Source: Psococerastis gibbosa
Taxonomy: Eukaryota; Arthropoda; Insecta; Psocodea; Psocidae
Assembly: GCA_963971405.1 (NCBI GenBank)
Contig: OZ020492.1
Coordinates: 2,294,001 to 2,358,000 of the forward strand
DNA: 64,000 nucleotides
Reading direction: 5' to 3'
Each line of letters opens with the position of its first letter. Positions within the stretch are counted from its first letter, which is position 1. Made by a program: the position numbers and the translations under genes. A model generated the notes under the pieces. It made no database searches. It had not been told where the DNA came from and worked only from the letters and a program-made list of their open reading frames with translations. Shown one piece after another: positions 46,014-57,894 of the stretch.

Positions 46014-46435
46014 CCGTCTTCTCTCTTACTAGGTATACCTTGGTAGGGTACCTGTACCTCCTTCACGATATCGGTTCAACCCCTTGTGTTTTTGTTGGTC
46101 AAATGACAATCGAATGACTACTTCTTTAGTCTCTGAACTAGTGATACCTTCGTCTTTCTTTGTGTGGTATACCTGTGCTTACTACAAGGTATAGGTTCAA
46201 CCCTTGTGTTTTTGTCGGCAAAATGACAATCGTATGACTATTTCCCTTGTCTCGGAAGCGTGTTTTCTTTTCTTTCTTTGTTAGGTATGCCGGTGCATAC
46301 CTTTAAGGAAAAAGGTTCATCCCCTTGTGTTATTGTCGGTCTAAGGAAGAATAATTTTTTGTGGCTATACGTGCGAGTTCATTCGGTTTCCTTCTTTCTT
46401 TGTAGTGGTACTATACCGAGCTCTCGTAAAGTCAC
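46014..46435. repeat. ~120-bp tandem repeat, ~3.4 units
   Basis: GGTTCAACCCCTTGTG-like markers at 46073, 46194 and 46313. Each unit has CTTTCTTTG, a GGTATACC-like motif and AATGACAATCG. Confidence 0.82.
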
Positions 46436-47634
46436 AATTGGGTCAATTGAAAAACTTTTATTCTTATATTACAACTTCGTCTCCATTTTCAACGTTCTAT
46501 GGCATAATCATTATCTATGGGATTTTAACATTAAATTGCAATAAAACGCCTGCTGCACGGTGACGCCCAGAAAGGCAAAGATCGTGGGTTTCTATCCCTT
46601 CCTTTTTCTGATATTTTTTCCTGAGGAGAATATTTAAATTTTTATTGCGGATAAATTGGGAGATAAACCCCAAAAACGAATTACCCCGGATAAAGGGTTT
46701 TATGGACACACCTGGTTTAATTTCGTCTAACTAAATACTCACAGCATTTGTATATACCACCTTTCTGGGACATGGAATTCCGTTGAAGTCACAAAATCGA
46801 CTTTTTTTATCATCACGAGTCTTGTCAGTACATAGTAGTAGCAGTACATAGTATAGTAGAGTTCTGGTCCTGATTTTATCACAAGGAGTCTGACACTTGC
46901 TACATTTTGAGACCAGGCTTTGAAGCAGGCGGTGCCGGGGTTTTCTCTAGTTAAGTGTCAAGAGAAGGCTACTAAAAAATATAAAAAACAAAATAACTTG
47001 TATTACTAAAAACTATTTTTTGAATTCTCGGGCAACCTGGGACTTTTTTTCAATGGTTGGTCCCAGACAACTTGGGCCCAGGTTTCAAAAAAAAAAAATT
47101 AAGTGCGCTTGAATGTCCTATCTCCTGTATATAGAACAATAACACAATCAACACTTACAAATATAGGTTATAAGAACTGAGAAGTTGTGACTCTTTAACC
47201 TTTGATAAGCTCAGGCTTTTCCTCCATAATTGCATTCCTAGCGAATTCAATTTTTGTGATAATTTGCGCTGCATTCAAGTTATCTACAATATTTAGGCTA
47301 TAAGTACAATGTTAGGTTTTGCGAGGCCGAACACCTAAGCAAATGCTTATTTTGACAAAGAAAAGAATAGTCACCAAATATTACGTTTTAATTATCTTCC
47401 CATTTAAAGTCCTATACGGTGACTGAAACATTTAGTGTTTAAAGGCGGTAATGTTGATATGTTAAATAAAAATAAGACTCCAGGACAAAAGAATTTGAAT
47501 ACAATCCGGAGCCGAAACCCTTTATGGGTGATGGAATAGTTGATAACCCGGTCTAAGGGAAGAAGGAATTCACTGAGCAAGGGGCCAAAAGTGGAATAAT
47601 ACGTCACTCCATTGTTCTTACATGCTACCTAACT
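46436..47634. other. Non-coding stretch
   Basis: Holds a degenerate SINE-A (46888-46978) and an FB-like CCGTTGAAGTCAC piece near 46782. Otherwise nothing recognised. Confidence 0.4.
46888..46978 (+). mobile_element. SINE-A, highly degenerate
   Basis: GACACTTGCTACATTTTG, GAAGCAGGCGGTGCCGGG and TAGTTAAGTGTCAAGAGAAGG survive. Confidence 0.55.
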
Positions 47635-48516
47635 ATAGTGGGTGCCTACTGTACAGGGTGTCCTGCAACATAGCAGCACTTGTATATAGCGTTTTGTGCT
47701 GCCTGGATAGTTCTTACATAATTTCATGAATTATTTTTATTTTATTACTTATTTATTTATTTTGTGTGATATTTCACTAATGACGTTAAATACCTATTGG
47801 ATTGGATTTTATTTCAACTGCAACTATTTAGTCTATTATGGGTGTCTAATGCACAGTGTGTCCCGTGTCCCACATTACAACAACTTTCATATATCCACTG
47901 TTCTGTGTTGCTAGGATGGTTCTTATTCAAGCTAACTATAGTCTGTAGTGGAGTATACCTGCGCATGGTGTCGCACAACATAAGAACTTTAACATCTAGT
48001 GTTCTGTGTTGCCAGGGTAGTTCTTATTTTAGATAACTGTAGTCTATGGTGGGTGTCTACTGCACAGGGTATTCTGTGTTGCTAGGATTGTTCTTATTCA
48101 AGCTAACTATAGGTTATAGTGGGAGTATACTGTGCATGGTGTCCCACAACATAAGAACTCTCACATATCTAGTGTTCTGTGTTGCCAGAGTAGTTCTTAT
48201 TTTAGCTAACTGTAGTTTATGGTAGGTGTCTACTGCACAGGGTGTCCCGTGTCCCACATTACAACAACTTTCATTTATCCACTGTTCTGTGTTGCTAGCA
48301 TGGTTCTTATTCAAGCTAACTATGGTCTATAGTAGGGTTATTCTGCGCATGGTGTCCCACAACAAAAGAACTTCCATATATCTAGTGTTCCGCGTTGCTA
48401 GGGTACTTCTTATTTTAGCTAACTGTAGTCTGTAGTGGGTGTCTGCTACACAGAGTGTCCCGTGTCTCTCAATACAACAACTTTCATATATAACCTGTGT
48501 TCTGTGTTGTCGTGGA
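47635..48516. repeat. ~102/110-bp satellite with ~213-bp higher-order unit
   Basis: TTCTGTGTTG-type markers lie at 47901, 48002, 48072, 48175, 48285, 48388 and 48500. Alternate intervals give 213-215 bp dimers (48072-48285, 48175-48388, 48285-48500), and one monomer is shortened to 70 bp. Two monomer types alternate: one with GTCCCGTGTCCCACATTACAA, one with GTCCCACAACATAAGAAC. A diverged monomer and AT-rich filler lie at 47635-47810. Confidence 0.88.
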
Positions 48517-48764
48517 CTTAGCCTTCAATTTTTTGACGCCCCCTATGGCCAAATGGTGATAATGCTGTCTACATACGATGCTTTAAAATGCAGAGGAGCA
48601 TTTCCTCTACTTTATTGCGTCTCATTTATGGTGTCATGATCAATATTTCGTTAAAAATTCGACTTTAAAAAAACATTTATTTGCCAACAGACCTAAAAGT
48701 TCAATAGCATGCAAATAAAAAATGTAGTATCCGATTTGCACTTATAAGAACTCTCGAAATATAA

Positions 48765-48959
48765 TAATAATAAATAAATGTTAACTTTTTGTTCTATTAC
48801 TAAGCCAACCTAGCGGTTACACTCAACTAGGAAGGCCCGGGACCGCCTGCTTTACAAGCCCTCCGAAGCATGGCCAGAAAATGTAGTAAGTGTGGGACTC
48901 GAAGCAACAACCTTTCGGGTGAAAGTCGGAGTCTGTGCCACTACTCTACATGTCCTGAT
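48765..48959 (-). mobile_element. SINE-A with internal deletion
   Basis: Lacks the AGTTAGGGCTATAAAGCCC segment but keeps CTATTACTAAGCCAACC, the head with ACTCGAAGCAAC and CATGTCCTGATA. Confidence 0.87.
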
Positions 48960-49336
48960 AAATGTATGTTGAGGATGAGACATCTTTAGTGTGGAAAAGA
49001 CGAGTGAGAAAGATGAAGAAATGGAAGTTAGGCATCCGACAATAATGAATGACGGGAACACCCCGTATTATAAGCATGACTCCGCGAGAGCCAATGAAAA
49101 GCTGGCCCGGTAATTCCCAGATCGTACCCTTTCCATTCACAGCTAAATTATATAGTACTTTACCCTGGGAATATTCCAAAACCTATTGATACCAGCTTTT
49201 AATGCACAACCAATTATCAATTTTCTATGGTGACAGTATTTTTCTTTCTTTTTTACTAAGACGAGACCTGCAACATTATATCGAAGCGCCTCACCAATAT
49301 TAACATCTCGTTGCTATATTCTTTTTACTTTTATTG

Positions 49337-49990
49337 CTTTCTTAGTTATATACGTTAGTATAAGGAAGGCTTTGTGGTTGTGGAAATGTTCGATTTCGAG
49401 ATTTCAACGGATTTACATGTTTTGAGGTACCAAGAACCAAAAAAGGCTTTTAAATGTCTTTCAGTCGGTCCACCGATTTGTGGGCAAGGTATTTTGGGGA
49501 AATTTAGCATGCCGGTTCACAAAATTATCACCTCGGGAATAGGTTTTCTATTTCGGGCCATATATTGGTGGTTTTCACACCTCAAAAACACAAAAAAACT
49601 GCTAAAAAATTTGTTTCACAAAATCGACTCCAACGATTTCTTTTAAATTCACATATATTGTAGTCGTTAATAACGTAAATAAAACCCAATAGGTCGCTTC
49701 CCTCTTGATAGTTTGGTTCTCGGGGAATAAATAAAAAACCGGTACCCTTACATGCTTTCCTATTTATCAATTAGTATAGGTACCGAGATAGATAATATGA
49801 GAAGTGCCATGGTGAAAAAAAAAATGGTCTAGGTTTAAATTTCGGTAGCCTCGTTTTTCCCTACTCCAAAGCACTGAAATGATCGATGGAACGATTCCAT
49901 AGTCTGGAACGGGCAGACCAATTAAATATATTAAAACACATTAATAATGGCAGGGTATGCAATGTATTGAGGCGTAAACTATTTATAATT
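49337..49990 (+). mobile_element. FB partial copy (diverged left arm)
   Basis: TATAAGGAAGGCTTTGTGG, GATTTCAACGGATTTACATG and TCACATATATTGTAGTCG match the FB left arm. The microsatellite is reduced. The tail near 49865-49990 matches the arm-proximal GGCAGACCAAT/AATGGCAGGG sequence. Confidence 0.7.
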
Positions 49991-50229
49991 TCTTTTTAAA
50001 ACATTTTTACTCGAAACGTAAACTTTGCTTGGGAAAATACAGTTACATTCAATTATAATTTTTTTTTTTTTAAATTTGGTGAAGTAAATATGTTACAAAG
50101 CTAATCATACGAAAATAATGTTGTTTAATGTTGGTTTTTCTTTCGAAGAACCGAAAAAAAGCCTGCGGGTTTAACCCTATGACGGATTGACTGATGAAGC
50201 CGTTGAATCCGGGATGATAGGCCGTGGTC

Positions 50230-50450
50230 GTTCTGAAAACGTACTTTCAAACGTTTCGTCAACATCTACAATTGCTGCTGAGCCTGCTAGATACAATCTT
50301 AGAAGTCTACGTAGTTCCACTGAAGATGTTGACCGCATATTTTGACGAAACTTTTGGAAGTACGCTTTCATAACGACCACTGCTTGTCAGCTTCTACTGC
50401 TTCGTCAAGTAACTTCAGCCGTGAAAGCCTTCGTAATGATGCTACGAAGG
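50230..50450. repeat. Fold-back repeat F, copy 1
   Basis: GTCGTTCTGAAAACGTACTTTC...CGTTTCGTCAACATCT is inverted against AGATGTTGACCGC...GACGAAACTTTTGG...CATAACGAC. It then continues GCCGTGAAAGCCTTCG. Confidence 0.75.
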
Positions 50451-50881
50451 ATTGTTTGAAGGACTCCTTGTAGGACCGTAAATGGGTTGTTTAAAAAGAT
50501 GGCTGGCAGCTGCCCACCTCGATGGTCTTCAGCAGGCCAACTTCAAATAGTATGTGGTGACTACGCCCTGCAGACTGTGCGGAACCCGGCCTCTGAATAA
50601 TTGACCGAACACGGCCCGTTTTCCAGGAATGACTTGTGGCCCTGTGTCTTCCAATACCAATACGACAAATTCATAGAAAAAAGTATACATTATAGGGTGA
50701 ATTTATTGACGTATATATTTATAGACGCCCACCCTAGCTTAGTTCGTTTAGATTACTTAATACTTAAGTTATAAAGATTTCGACCTTCTATCGGTATAGA
50801 GGACGATTTCATACATCATATGAAGCGTGGATATAAAAACCGGGTCAACCGCCAAAAATGAGAAATTAGTTTTATCACTTA

Positions 50882-51024
50882 GGTGCCCATTCCACATACG
50901 TACAACTTCAATGAAAATTATGAAATTGAAGGTGGTAGCAGACATTAAAGACATACTAAAAATTCTGCTACCACCTTCAATTTCATAATTTTCAGTGACG
51001 TTGTACGTATGTGGAATGGGCACC
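50882..51024. mobile_element. 143-bp hairpin MITE sharing HM termini
   Basis: Nearly all of it is an inverted repeat with a short loop around 50955. Ends GGTGCCCATTCCACATACG and its complement share the terminal GGTGCCCATTCCAC with HM. Flanked by TTA at 50879-50881 and 51025-51027. Confidence 0.85.
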
Positions 51025-51069
51025 TTAACTACGATCCAAGTGGCATGGTTAATGTCCTGACAACGGCGC

Positions 51070-51515
51070 CAAGCATAGACATAGTAAAACTATAGACTCA
51101 TCGTAAACATTCGGGTTGAAGCCGCTTTGTTTTCGGCTATTTCCGTAGTATAGGACCAGATTGAGCCTTTTGCCATTTGATACCATGTTAACATTTTATT
51201 TTTTATTTGATTATTTAAAGATTATTTAGAACGGAAAATCATGCCAGCTAACCAGCAATATTTTTATGCAGAACTTGGAGTACTTTTAATTTACATTTTA
51301 AACAATATTTTAAGCAAAGTTTTCCCTACTTTTAGATAAAAATATAAAATTTTAATGCAGATCTTTCAGTACTTTTAATTTAAATTTTAAACAATATAAA
51401 TAATAAATGTAAATAATAAATATAATTATATATGAAACAAAAAAGAAAACTATAAAGAAAACATATAATAAAACTGTTAAATTTGAATTTCCCGCCAAAA
51501 TGCACCTATGAGGGG
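51070..51515 (-). repeat. Repeat J, copy 2 (longer)
   Basis: CATAGACATAGTAAAACTATAG ... GAATTTCCCGCCAAAATGCACC; about 235 bp longer in the middle than copy 1, with an internal AT-rich duplication. Confidence 0.75.
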
Positions 51516-51699
51516 GCGTGGTCGTGGCTTCAGTCCTCCAGCACAGCCGAAATACGACATGGTGGCTCCATAGTTTTATTAGCTCCATGGCGCCAAGTGA
51601 CAGTGGCAAAATTATAGTTGCAGTTGGTAGATAGATGGCAAGTGTGTCATATCATTATGGCATAAAAAATCGTGATAACCCAAAATATTGATTTTGGCG

Positions 51700-52095
51700 C
51701 TTAAGAGTGTACAACCCATAGGAAATCGGCAGCCCGAAATTTAATACTTTTTATTTTTTATTTAATTAACCGAGCAAGTTATTAAAGATTTGGCTCTTTT
51801 AAGTTGTAGAAGACTACTTCATGCCTCATATAATAAGGTATTTGTAAATTTAGAAATTGTAGTTTTTTCATAAACACGATAATAATTTATAAACAATAAC
51901 TTTTCGCTTAAAATCGTGATTATGAAAAACCTACAATTTCGTTAATTAAAAATACCTTATTATATGATGCATGGAGTAGTCTTCTACATCTTCAATGAGC
52001 CAAATATTTAATAACTTGCTTAGTTAATTAAATAAAAAATAAAAAGTACTAAATTTTGGGCTGCCAATTTCCTACGGGCTGTACAATCTCTCGGC
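51700..52095. mobile_element. Long hairpin element IR1
   Basis: Inverted arms of ~170 bp (GTACAACCCATAGGAAATCGG ... its diverged complement CCAATTTCCTACGGGCTGTAC) around a short centre near 51890. They share AAGTTATTAAAGATTTGGCTC with IR2. No ORF; MITE-like. Confidence 0.75.
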
Positions 52096-52297
52096 TTTTA
52101 TTTCCACGTTTCATATTATAAGGTGTTGTACTTGTTGTTATACAGGTAATTCAATATATAAAGTACCAATTGAGACCATTAGACATAGCATTTATATTGC
52201 TCCGACTGCAGGTTGCTGCAAGTTAGTATGTCCAATAATATGTTTCCATAAGCTATTCCAATATGGCTAAATTCAATATATTGCAGTATTATGTGGT

Positions 52298-52513
52298 AAT
52301 AAATAAGGACTTTTTATTGTTTCTATTACTAAGCCAACCTAGCGGAGTTAGGGCTAAAAGCCCTCTCTTACACTCAACTAGGAAAACCCGGGACCGCCTG
52401 CTTTACATGCCCTCCGAAGCATGGCCAGAAAATTTAGCCAGTGTGGGACTCGAACCAACAACCTTTCGGGTGAAAGTCAGAGTCCGTACCACTACGCTAC
52501 ATGTCCTGACATG
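52298..52513 (-). mobile_element. SINE-A, full length
   Basis: TTGTTTCTATTACTAAGCC to GGGACTCGAACCAACAACC and CTACATGTCCTGACA. First of three same-orientation copies in 1.3 kb. Confidence 0.9.
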
Positions 52514-52599
52514 TAGTATACATAATACATGTGGTATACATAACACTCTCATTAAACTAACTTATTTTGAAGAGGTAACCTCCTCGTTATAACCATAAT

Positions 52600-52665
52600 T
52601 AGAGGATTTTGAAAGAACAGGACTTGGTGGGTTCAAATCCCGCCAAGTCATTTTTTTTAATCCAC
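52600..52665 (+). repeat. tRNA-like 3' fragment related to 44672-44792
   Basis: ATTAGAGGATTTTGAAAG and GGTGGGTTCAAATCCCGCC, then a T run. It lies between two SINE-A copies. Confidence 0.6.
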
Positions 52666-52689
52666 CCATTCCGCCATTATGGGTATAAA

Positions 52690-52890
52690 ATAAAAATAAA
52701 TATTGAGTTTTTAGTTGTATTACTAAGCCAACCTAGCGGAGTTATGGCTATAAACCCCTCTCTTACACACAACTAAGCAGACCCTACATGACCTCTGAAG
52801 CATGGCCGGAAAATGTAGCAAGTGTGGGACTTGAACCAACAACCGTTCGGGTGAAAGTCGGAGTCTGTACCACTACTCTACATGTCCGGG
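52690..52890 (-). mobile_element. SINE-A, internally deleted
   Basis: TATTACTAAGCCAACC, missing about 15 bp around the CCCGGGACCGCC segment. Head GGGACTTGAACCAACAACC, end TACATGTCCGGG. Confidence 0.88.
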
Positions 52891-53360
52891 CTATATGCTG
52901 TTTTTCTACTGGGCACCGAATCGTGACAATAAGCTTTGTCTGGTGCTATGCGAACAATATATCCTATTGAACGAGTTTAGCTAACGAATATAAAACATTA
53001 TCACGATATAGGGACGAGATGCATGGCTATTAGGAAAGGTCAAACGTATGTAACAGCGCATTAGACGTATATACAGTAGCTCGTATCTTGCAGCCCATCG
53101 TGCGAACATTTGCGCATTATTTTGCAAATATATTTGTCCGCTAGAAGACAGTAAAGCGTTCCTGGCCTTTTAACAATGAATGGAGTTAATTGTAATCTGT
53201 TTGGAAGATCTGGAAGTATGTGAAGTTCATGTGAAGTTTACTCTTTAACATGCGCTAATGAAAAATCGATATTCCATAATTATTGTGACTATCTATTTCT
53301 AGTAAGAAACTCTCGAGCCATGTTGTTTTCCGAAACTTTTAGTCCTCATCTTCTTATTTT

Positions 53361-53573
53361 AATAAATAAATAATGAATTTTTGTTCTATTACTAAACCAA
53401 CCTTGCGGAGTTAGAGCTATAAAGCCCTCTCTTGCACTCAACTAGTATGGCCCGGGACCGCCTGCTTTACATGCCCTCCAAAGCATGGCTAGAAAATCGA
53501 GCAAGTGTGGGAACCAACCAACAGCCTGTCGGGTGAAAGACAGAGTCCGTACCACTACTCTACATTTTCTGAC
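53361..53573 (-). mobile_element. SINE-A, full length
   Basis: TTCTATTACTAAACCAACC to GTGGGAACCAACC, AGTCCGTACCACTACTC and TTCTGAC. The next bases lead into the RT tail at 53591. Confidence 0.88.
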
Positions 53574-53590
53574 TTCTCTAAATGTCACTT

Positions 53591-53962
53591 CTATCGAAGA
53601 TTGGCGATCATCATGGCAATTTGGACCGTGAGGACTGCTGCTCTGAAAGGGGAGGTCGAGCTCTTGCCCAACCACTGCCTCAGGTATTTCAACCAGGATG
53701 TTCTTCTTCTGCCGGGAGCCGTCAGTCCTTCTATCTTCCCTTGGATTATTATAGGCAGAAAGCGATACTTTTCGTTATTCATCACATGACTGAAGTATAT
53801 TAGTTTCCGTTGCTTAACCGTCAGCAAGCAACCCGGCTTCTGTATCCATTCGCCCCAGGACCTCAGCATTGGGGGCAAGATCTCTCTATTATATGCGCAA
53901 CATTCCTTTGTAAATCTACGTTTCAAATGCACTATACAATATAATATCAGGTCAATGCCCAT
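53591..53962 (-). pseudogene. Non-LTR reverse transcriptase C-terminal remnant
   Basis: A 123-aa minus-strand ORF matches the tail of insect endonuclease/reverse-transcriptase polyproteins. It has VKQRKLIYFSHVM (residues ~49-61), IIQGKIEG, GRRRTSWLKYLRQW and a C-terminal MMIANLR. The RT catalytic core is absent, so this is a 5'-truncated LINE copy. It ends beside the SINE-A at 53361-53573. On the plus strand, 53965-53989 carries the GAGCCAGAAGAAG motif found at the end of another RT-tail family. Confidence 0.85.
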
Positions 53963-54802
53963 TTAGGGCTGTAGAGCCAGAAGAAGAAGGTGTAATATGT
54001 ACGGAAGAGTCGTCTACAACTTGGATAGACCAAATCATTAATAACTTTCGTAGTAAAAACAATAAAAACTGACAAATTTTGGTATGATCTAGGGGTAGCT
54101 ATTACCTGCGGTCAACATCCTCTTAAAGGGGGGAGGGGGGGGGGGGGTCCATTGAAATAAAAGAATAAATTAAAAATAATAATATTCATGTATTGTAGCG
54201 AGTCGCTTAAAATATGCAGTGGAGTATTTAAATATTGAAGTATCCCCAGCAACGAAGAATGAACAGACTATGCTTGTTCTCAATTTCTTTCTTGATTCCT
54301 TCAGATGTTAATTATTACTGAGGTAAAGGCATAATTTAACTACTGGTTAGATTTAGAATTATTTGAAGGACCGATGACTCTTGGATTGCATTTGCTCAGG
54401 GGTCTGGTTGAAGATGCAATATAATGAATATTCATGTTAGGTATGTCCTTATTTTTTCTTTTTTACTCTTCTCCTAGAGTACCATCGAGTTCATAATACT
54501 TCAGATTTGTCTGCTACCGACCTAGATTTTTCTCTATAGCGCCACACGATACCTAGAATGAACAGGGGCGTATATAAGTCAGGGCCCACCCCCGAAATGA
54601 GACAAATTTAACAAATGTGAGTTGTTGTAATGCAATAACTTATTGGAAAGACTTGATCGATGTATAGATGTTCAGGTCAACAGTGAGTGGATACTGGTTG
54701 GGTTGGTAGAATTCAAAGCCGTCCCGGGCGGGCCTCTGCCTGTGGTTACCATAACATTAGTCTTTCCCCCTCCCAAAAAATATATGTATGGTACTTCCAA
54801 TT

Positions 54803-55356
54803 GATTTTTATAATGGACACTACCTTGCATGACATTGTATAGTCTGCAAATCTTTATCAGTATCTTTAATTCTGACTCTGTATTAGACCCTGCATGACAT
54901 TCTGATTCTGATTGTCTCGTAAGTTGAGGGTGAGCGTAATTGGGAACAAGTTAGTTTAGCATGACATAATGACTCTGATTCTGATTTTTATAAGGGACAT
55001 GACCCTACATGACATTTTATACCTGCAGTCTTTATCTGTATGTATTTTTAAATGCTAATTCTGTATTAAACCCTGCATGACATCCTATTCCTGATTCTGA
55101 TGTGATAGTCGCGTAAGTTGAGGGTGAGCGTAATTGGGAACAAGTTAGTTTAGCATGACATAATGACTCTGATTCTGATTTTTATAAGGGACTTGACCCT
55201 ACATGACATTGTATACCTGCAGTCTTTATCTGTATGTATTTTTAAATGCTAATTCTGTATTAAACCCTGCATGACATCCTATTCCTGATTCTGATGTGAT
55301 AGTCGCGTAAGTTGAGGGTGAGCGTAATTGGGAACAAGTTAGTTTGAGCATGACAT
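54803..55356. repeat. 194-bp tandem repeat, ~2.9 units
   Basis: CGTAAGTTGAGGG recurs at 54918, 55112 and 55306, exactly 194 bp apart. Units carry ACCCTGCATGACAT and GTAATTGGGAACAAGTTAG. The last two units are almost identical, the first diverged. Confidence 0.92.
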
Positions 55357-55990
55357 TAAATTGCTGGTATCTCCACATTTAGGGCTCGCGGCCCCTCACC
55401 TAATGAAATCAACTAAAATTGATTTACGGCACCCTGTAACCGGTTAGCTTAACCAACTGTGAAAATCTACGGGGACCATTCTGTTTATGCTGCCGCTTTC
55501 ACGTTTTTCCTTCAGATCTGTATTAGTCCGGATTTTGGTCATACCGAAGGGAGACCGGACTGAACAGAAAAAATCTGGGCCACCCGAAACAAGGATGTAC
55601 TAATGGGCTCGGCAAACCTTTGCAGAATTATGCAGCCGCTATGCGCACGAAGGATAAGTTATAATCAATTTAATCAACTCAGAGGCATTGAAACAGGAAA
55701 TGAGTATGTTTGGTGGGTCTACAATACCGTTTAATATTACATATGTTCATATATAATATATTAATATTATATATATTATATTAATTATAATAAATAGATT
55801 ATATTTGTACCATCAACGGATTTCAGTCCACAAATCGATAGCACTTACATGAGAGTAATGTTAAGTCACATAATACAGTAGTGTGCATTTAAAAATTAAA
55901 ATGAAACACAAAATCAAGTTACAGGGTCGTCTACAGTTCCTAAAATGGCTGATTTGAACAGTGCAAGTGGATCGAGATCGCTGAGATTAT
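55357..55990. other. Non-coding stretch after the 194-bp array
   Basis: Some GC-richer sequence at 55380-55640 without a usable ORF; AT-rich inverted runs near 55750-55800. Confidence 0.4.
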
Positions 55991-55993
55991 TAA

Positions 55994-56372
55994 GGCGCCC
56001 ATTCCACCGACCGGCTAGGACTATTTACAAAAACGGTGACGTGGTAGCAAACATTCAAGACTTAGGCGGGGTTTCCACCGACCTCGCATTGCAGAATTGA
56101 CGGAAATGTTTATTTTCCTCTATGCCATAGTTACAATTGATCAATGATCATACAGTAAAATCACAAACAAACTAAAAATAAAAAATGGCGTCATGGGATA
56201 TGTTAAGTACAAACATTTTAATAGATTTCTATAAAAAGAAAAATTCTAATTTCCGTCAATGTCATTTGCATTCTGCAATGCGAGGTACCGGAAACGCCAC
56301 CTAAGTCTTGAATGTCTGCTACCACGTCACCGTTTTTGTAAATAGCCCTAGCCGGTCGGTGGAATGGGTGCC
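55994..56372. mobile_element. HM MITE copy 3, complete
   Basis: 379 bp, GGCGCCC...GGGTGCC ends, flanked by TAA (55991-55993 and 56373-56375). Internal sequence closely matches copies 1 and 2, including TGATCAATGATCATACAG. Confidence 0.88.
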
Positions 56373-57107
56373 TAATTGAACTAACTATCCTATCTAGAGG
56401 TGCCTTTGAGTTGGCCTGAAAACTATTAGCTTGTTCGTGGGGTCAAAAATGTAAACATTTTTTTTTTTAAAACCGCCCAGTGACTTCAGCGGAATAATGC
56501 AGGCAGTACCAAAGTAAATGGACTTGTTTTCCAAGTATATACCAAGTTCTATGCCATCGGGAATATCTCGAGGCTTCAATGCGGCTTCGGTAGTTCATTA
56601 ATATTGAAAATTTCCTGAAGAGCTTCATTGGGAACTAGAAGCTGTTTGGATAGAAGTAATAACGAGGGATATTTCTGATTCGGAAACGGGTTGAAAACAG
56701 CAATAGGTACTTAAACACTGAAAAAACAATTACCCGACACGATTCTATTTCAACGTTGATTCTTTTATTTCAATGAGAAACCCTTGAAATCGCTACTGCA
56801 ATAATATAGAGACAATATTCGCAAAAATTGAAAGGGATATTACCTTGCACGGCAAAATTATGCAAGGTCACCGCCCCTCTTCATTTGCTTGATTAGTTAA
56901 AAAAATTCCCATGAATTCACTTTAGTTACATCAAAGTTTTATAACAAGTTACTTAAACCTTAAGAGAAAAACACGGTTGCACGACATTCCAATAGGCCTG
57001 TGGACTGGTAGAGGATCCTTCATATTGACCACTGCTCTATTTAGGATCTTGTGGTCGGCTTCTTCATTAATATTAAGTCCCGAACTTCCATTTCGCAGTA
57101 CAGTTCT

Positions 57108-57466
57108 CTGAAATGAAAATGAAATGAAATGAAAATGAAATGAAATGAAAATGAAATGAAATGAAATGAAAATACGACTTTATTGTAAACAAAACAAAAG
57201 GCGAACAATAAGACTATAAAGTCTTGTTTTCATGCTAACCTTAAAAACCAGAAAAAAACAACATTGTGAACTATTATAACTTAATTAAAATTAAATAGAG
57301 AAGAAGGAAACAGAGGAGTAGTAAAAAAGATAAAAGACATAGGGGGGGGGGGGAAATCCATTGTCGTCTCCATTACAGGACCGGAGAGAGTCTAAGCGTT
57401 ATCCAAGATATACTGTTTAATTATTTTCTTAAAGCTACTGAGTGAATTAGCTGCCCTGATCTCCAA
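57108..57466 (-). pseudogene. LINE 3' end with C-terminal codons and tail
   Basis: On the minus strand, 57466-57392 encodes EIRAANSLSSFKKIIKQYI ending DNA-stop, as in non-LTR RT C-termini. A 3' UTR follows with TTTACAATAAAGTCGTATTT (polyadenylation-like AATAAA) and a (ATTTC)n/(ATTTTC)n tail at 57108-57172. The 3' UTR matches 31612-31712. Confidence 0.8.
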
Positions 57467-57509
57467 TTTCTCTAATTTTTTTTTTCTTCTTCTTCGACCG
57501 GTACTCCCC

Positions 57510-57685
57510 TGCGCCGAACAAGAGTCAGAGGGTCCGGACTCCCCCAAAATAAATTAACTTACACTAGATAGCAATGGGTTTACAGTGGGCATTAAAAATA
57601 ATTATGTTTTGTAATGTTATAATCCACTGAACCTGCCCGCTGACACCCCCCCCCCCTAAATTGGAGGCCACCCTTGCGCCGAAGG
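57510..57685. repeat. Repeat E, copy 2 (inverted relative of 4645-4840)
   Basis: GGTCCGGACTCCCCCAAAAT ... AATCCACTGAACCTGCCCGC, poly-C and TAAATTGGAGGCCACCCTTG mirror copy 1. Confidence 0.72.
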
Positions 57686-57894
57686 AATATATTTATAAAT
57701 AAGTTACCAATTATACCATTGTACTACAAAAATCCTGTAGGCCCCCAAGTTAATTAACTTGATAATAATAATAAACGTCTTATATTAACGGGACGAGACT
57801 TAAGACTAGAAAGTCTTTTTCTGTCCAACTCACGTCCAAAGAACAATACAATGTGCCCGCATACTGTACATGTTAAAGTGTAGATGGACATTTT

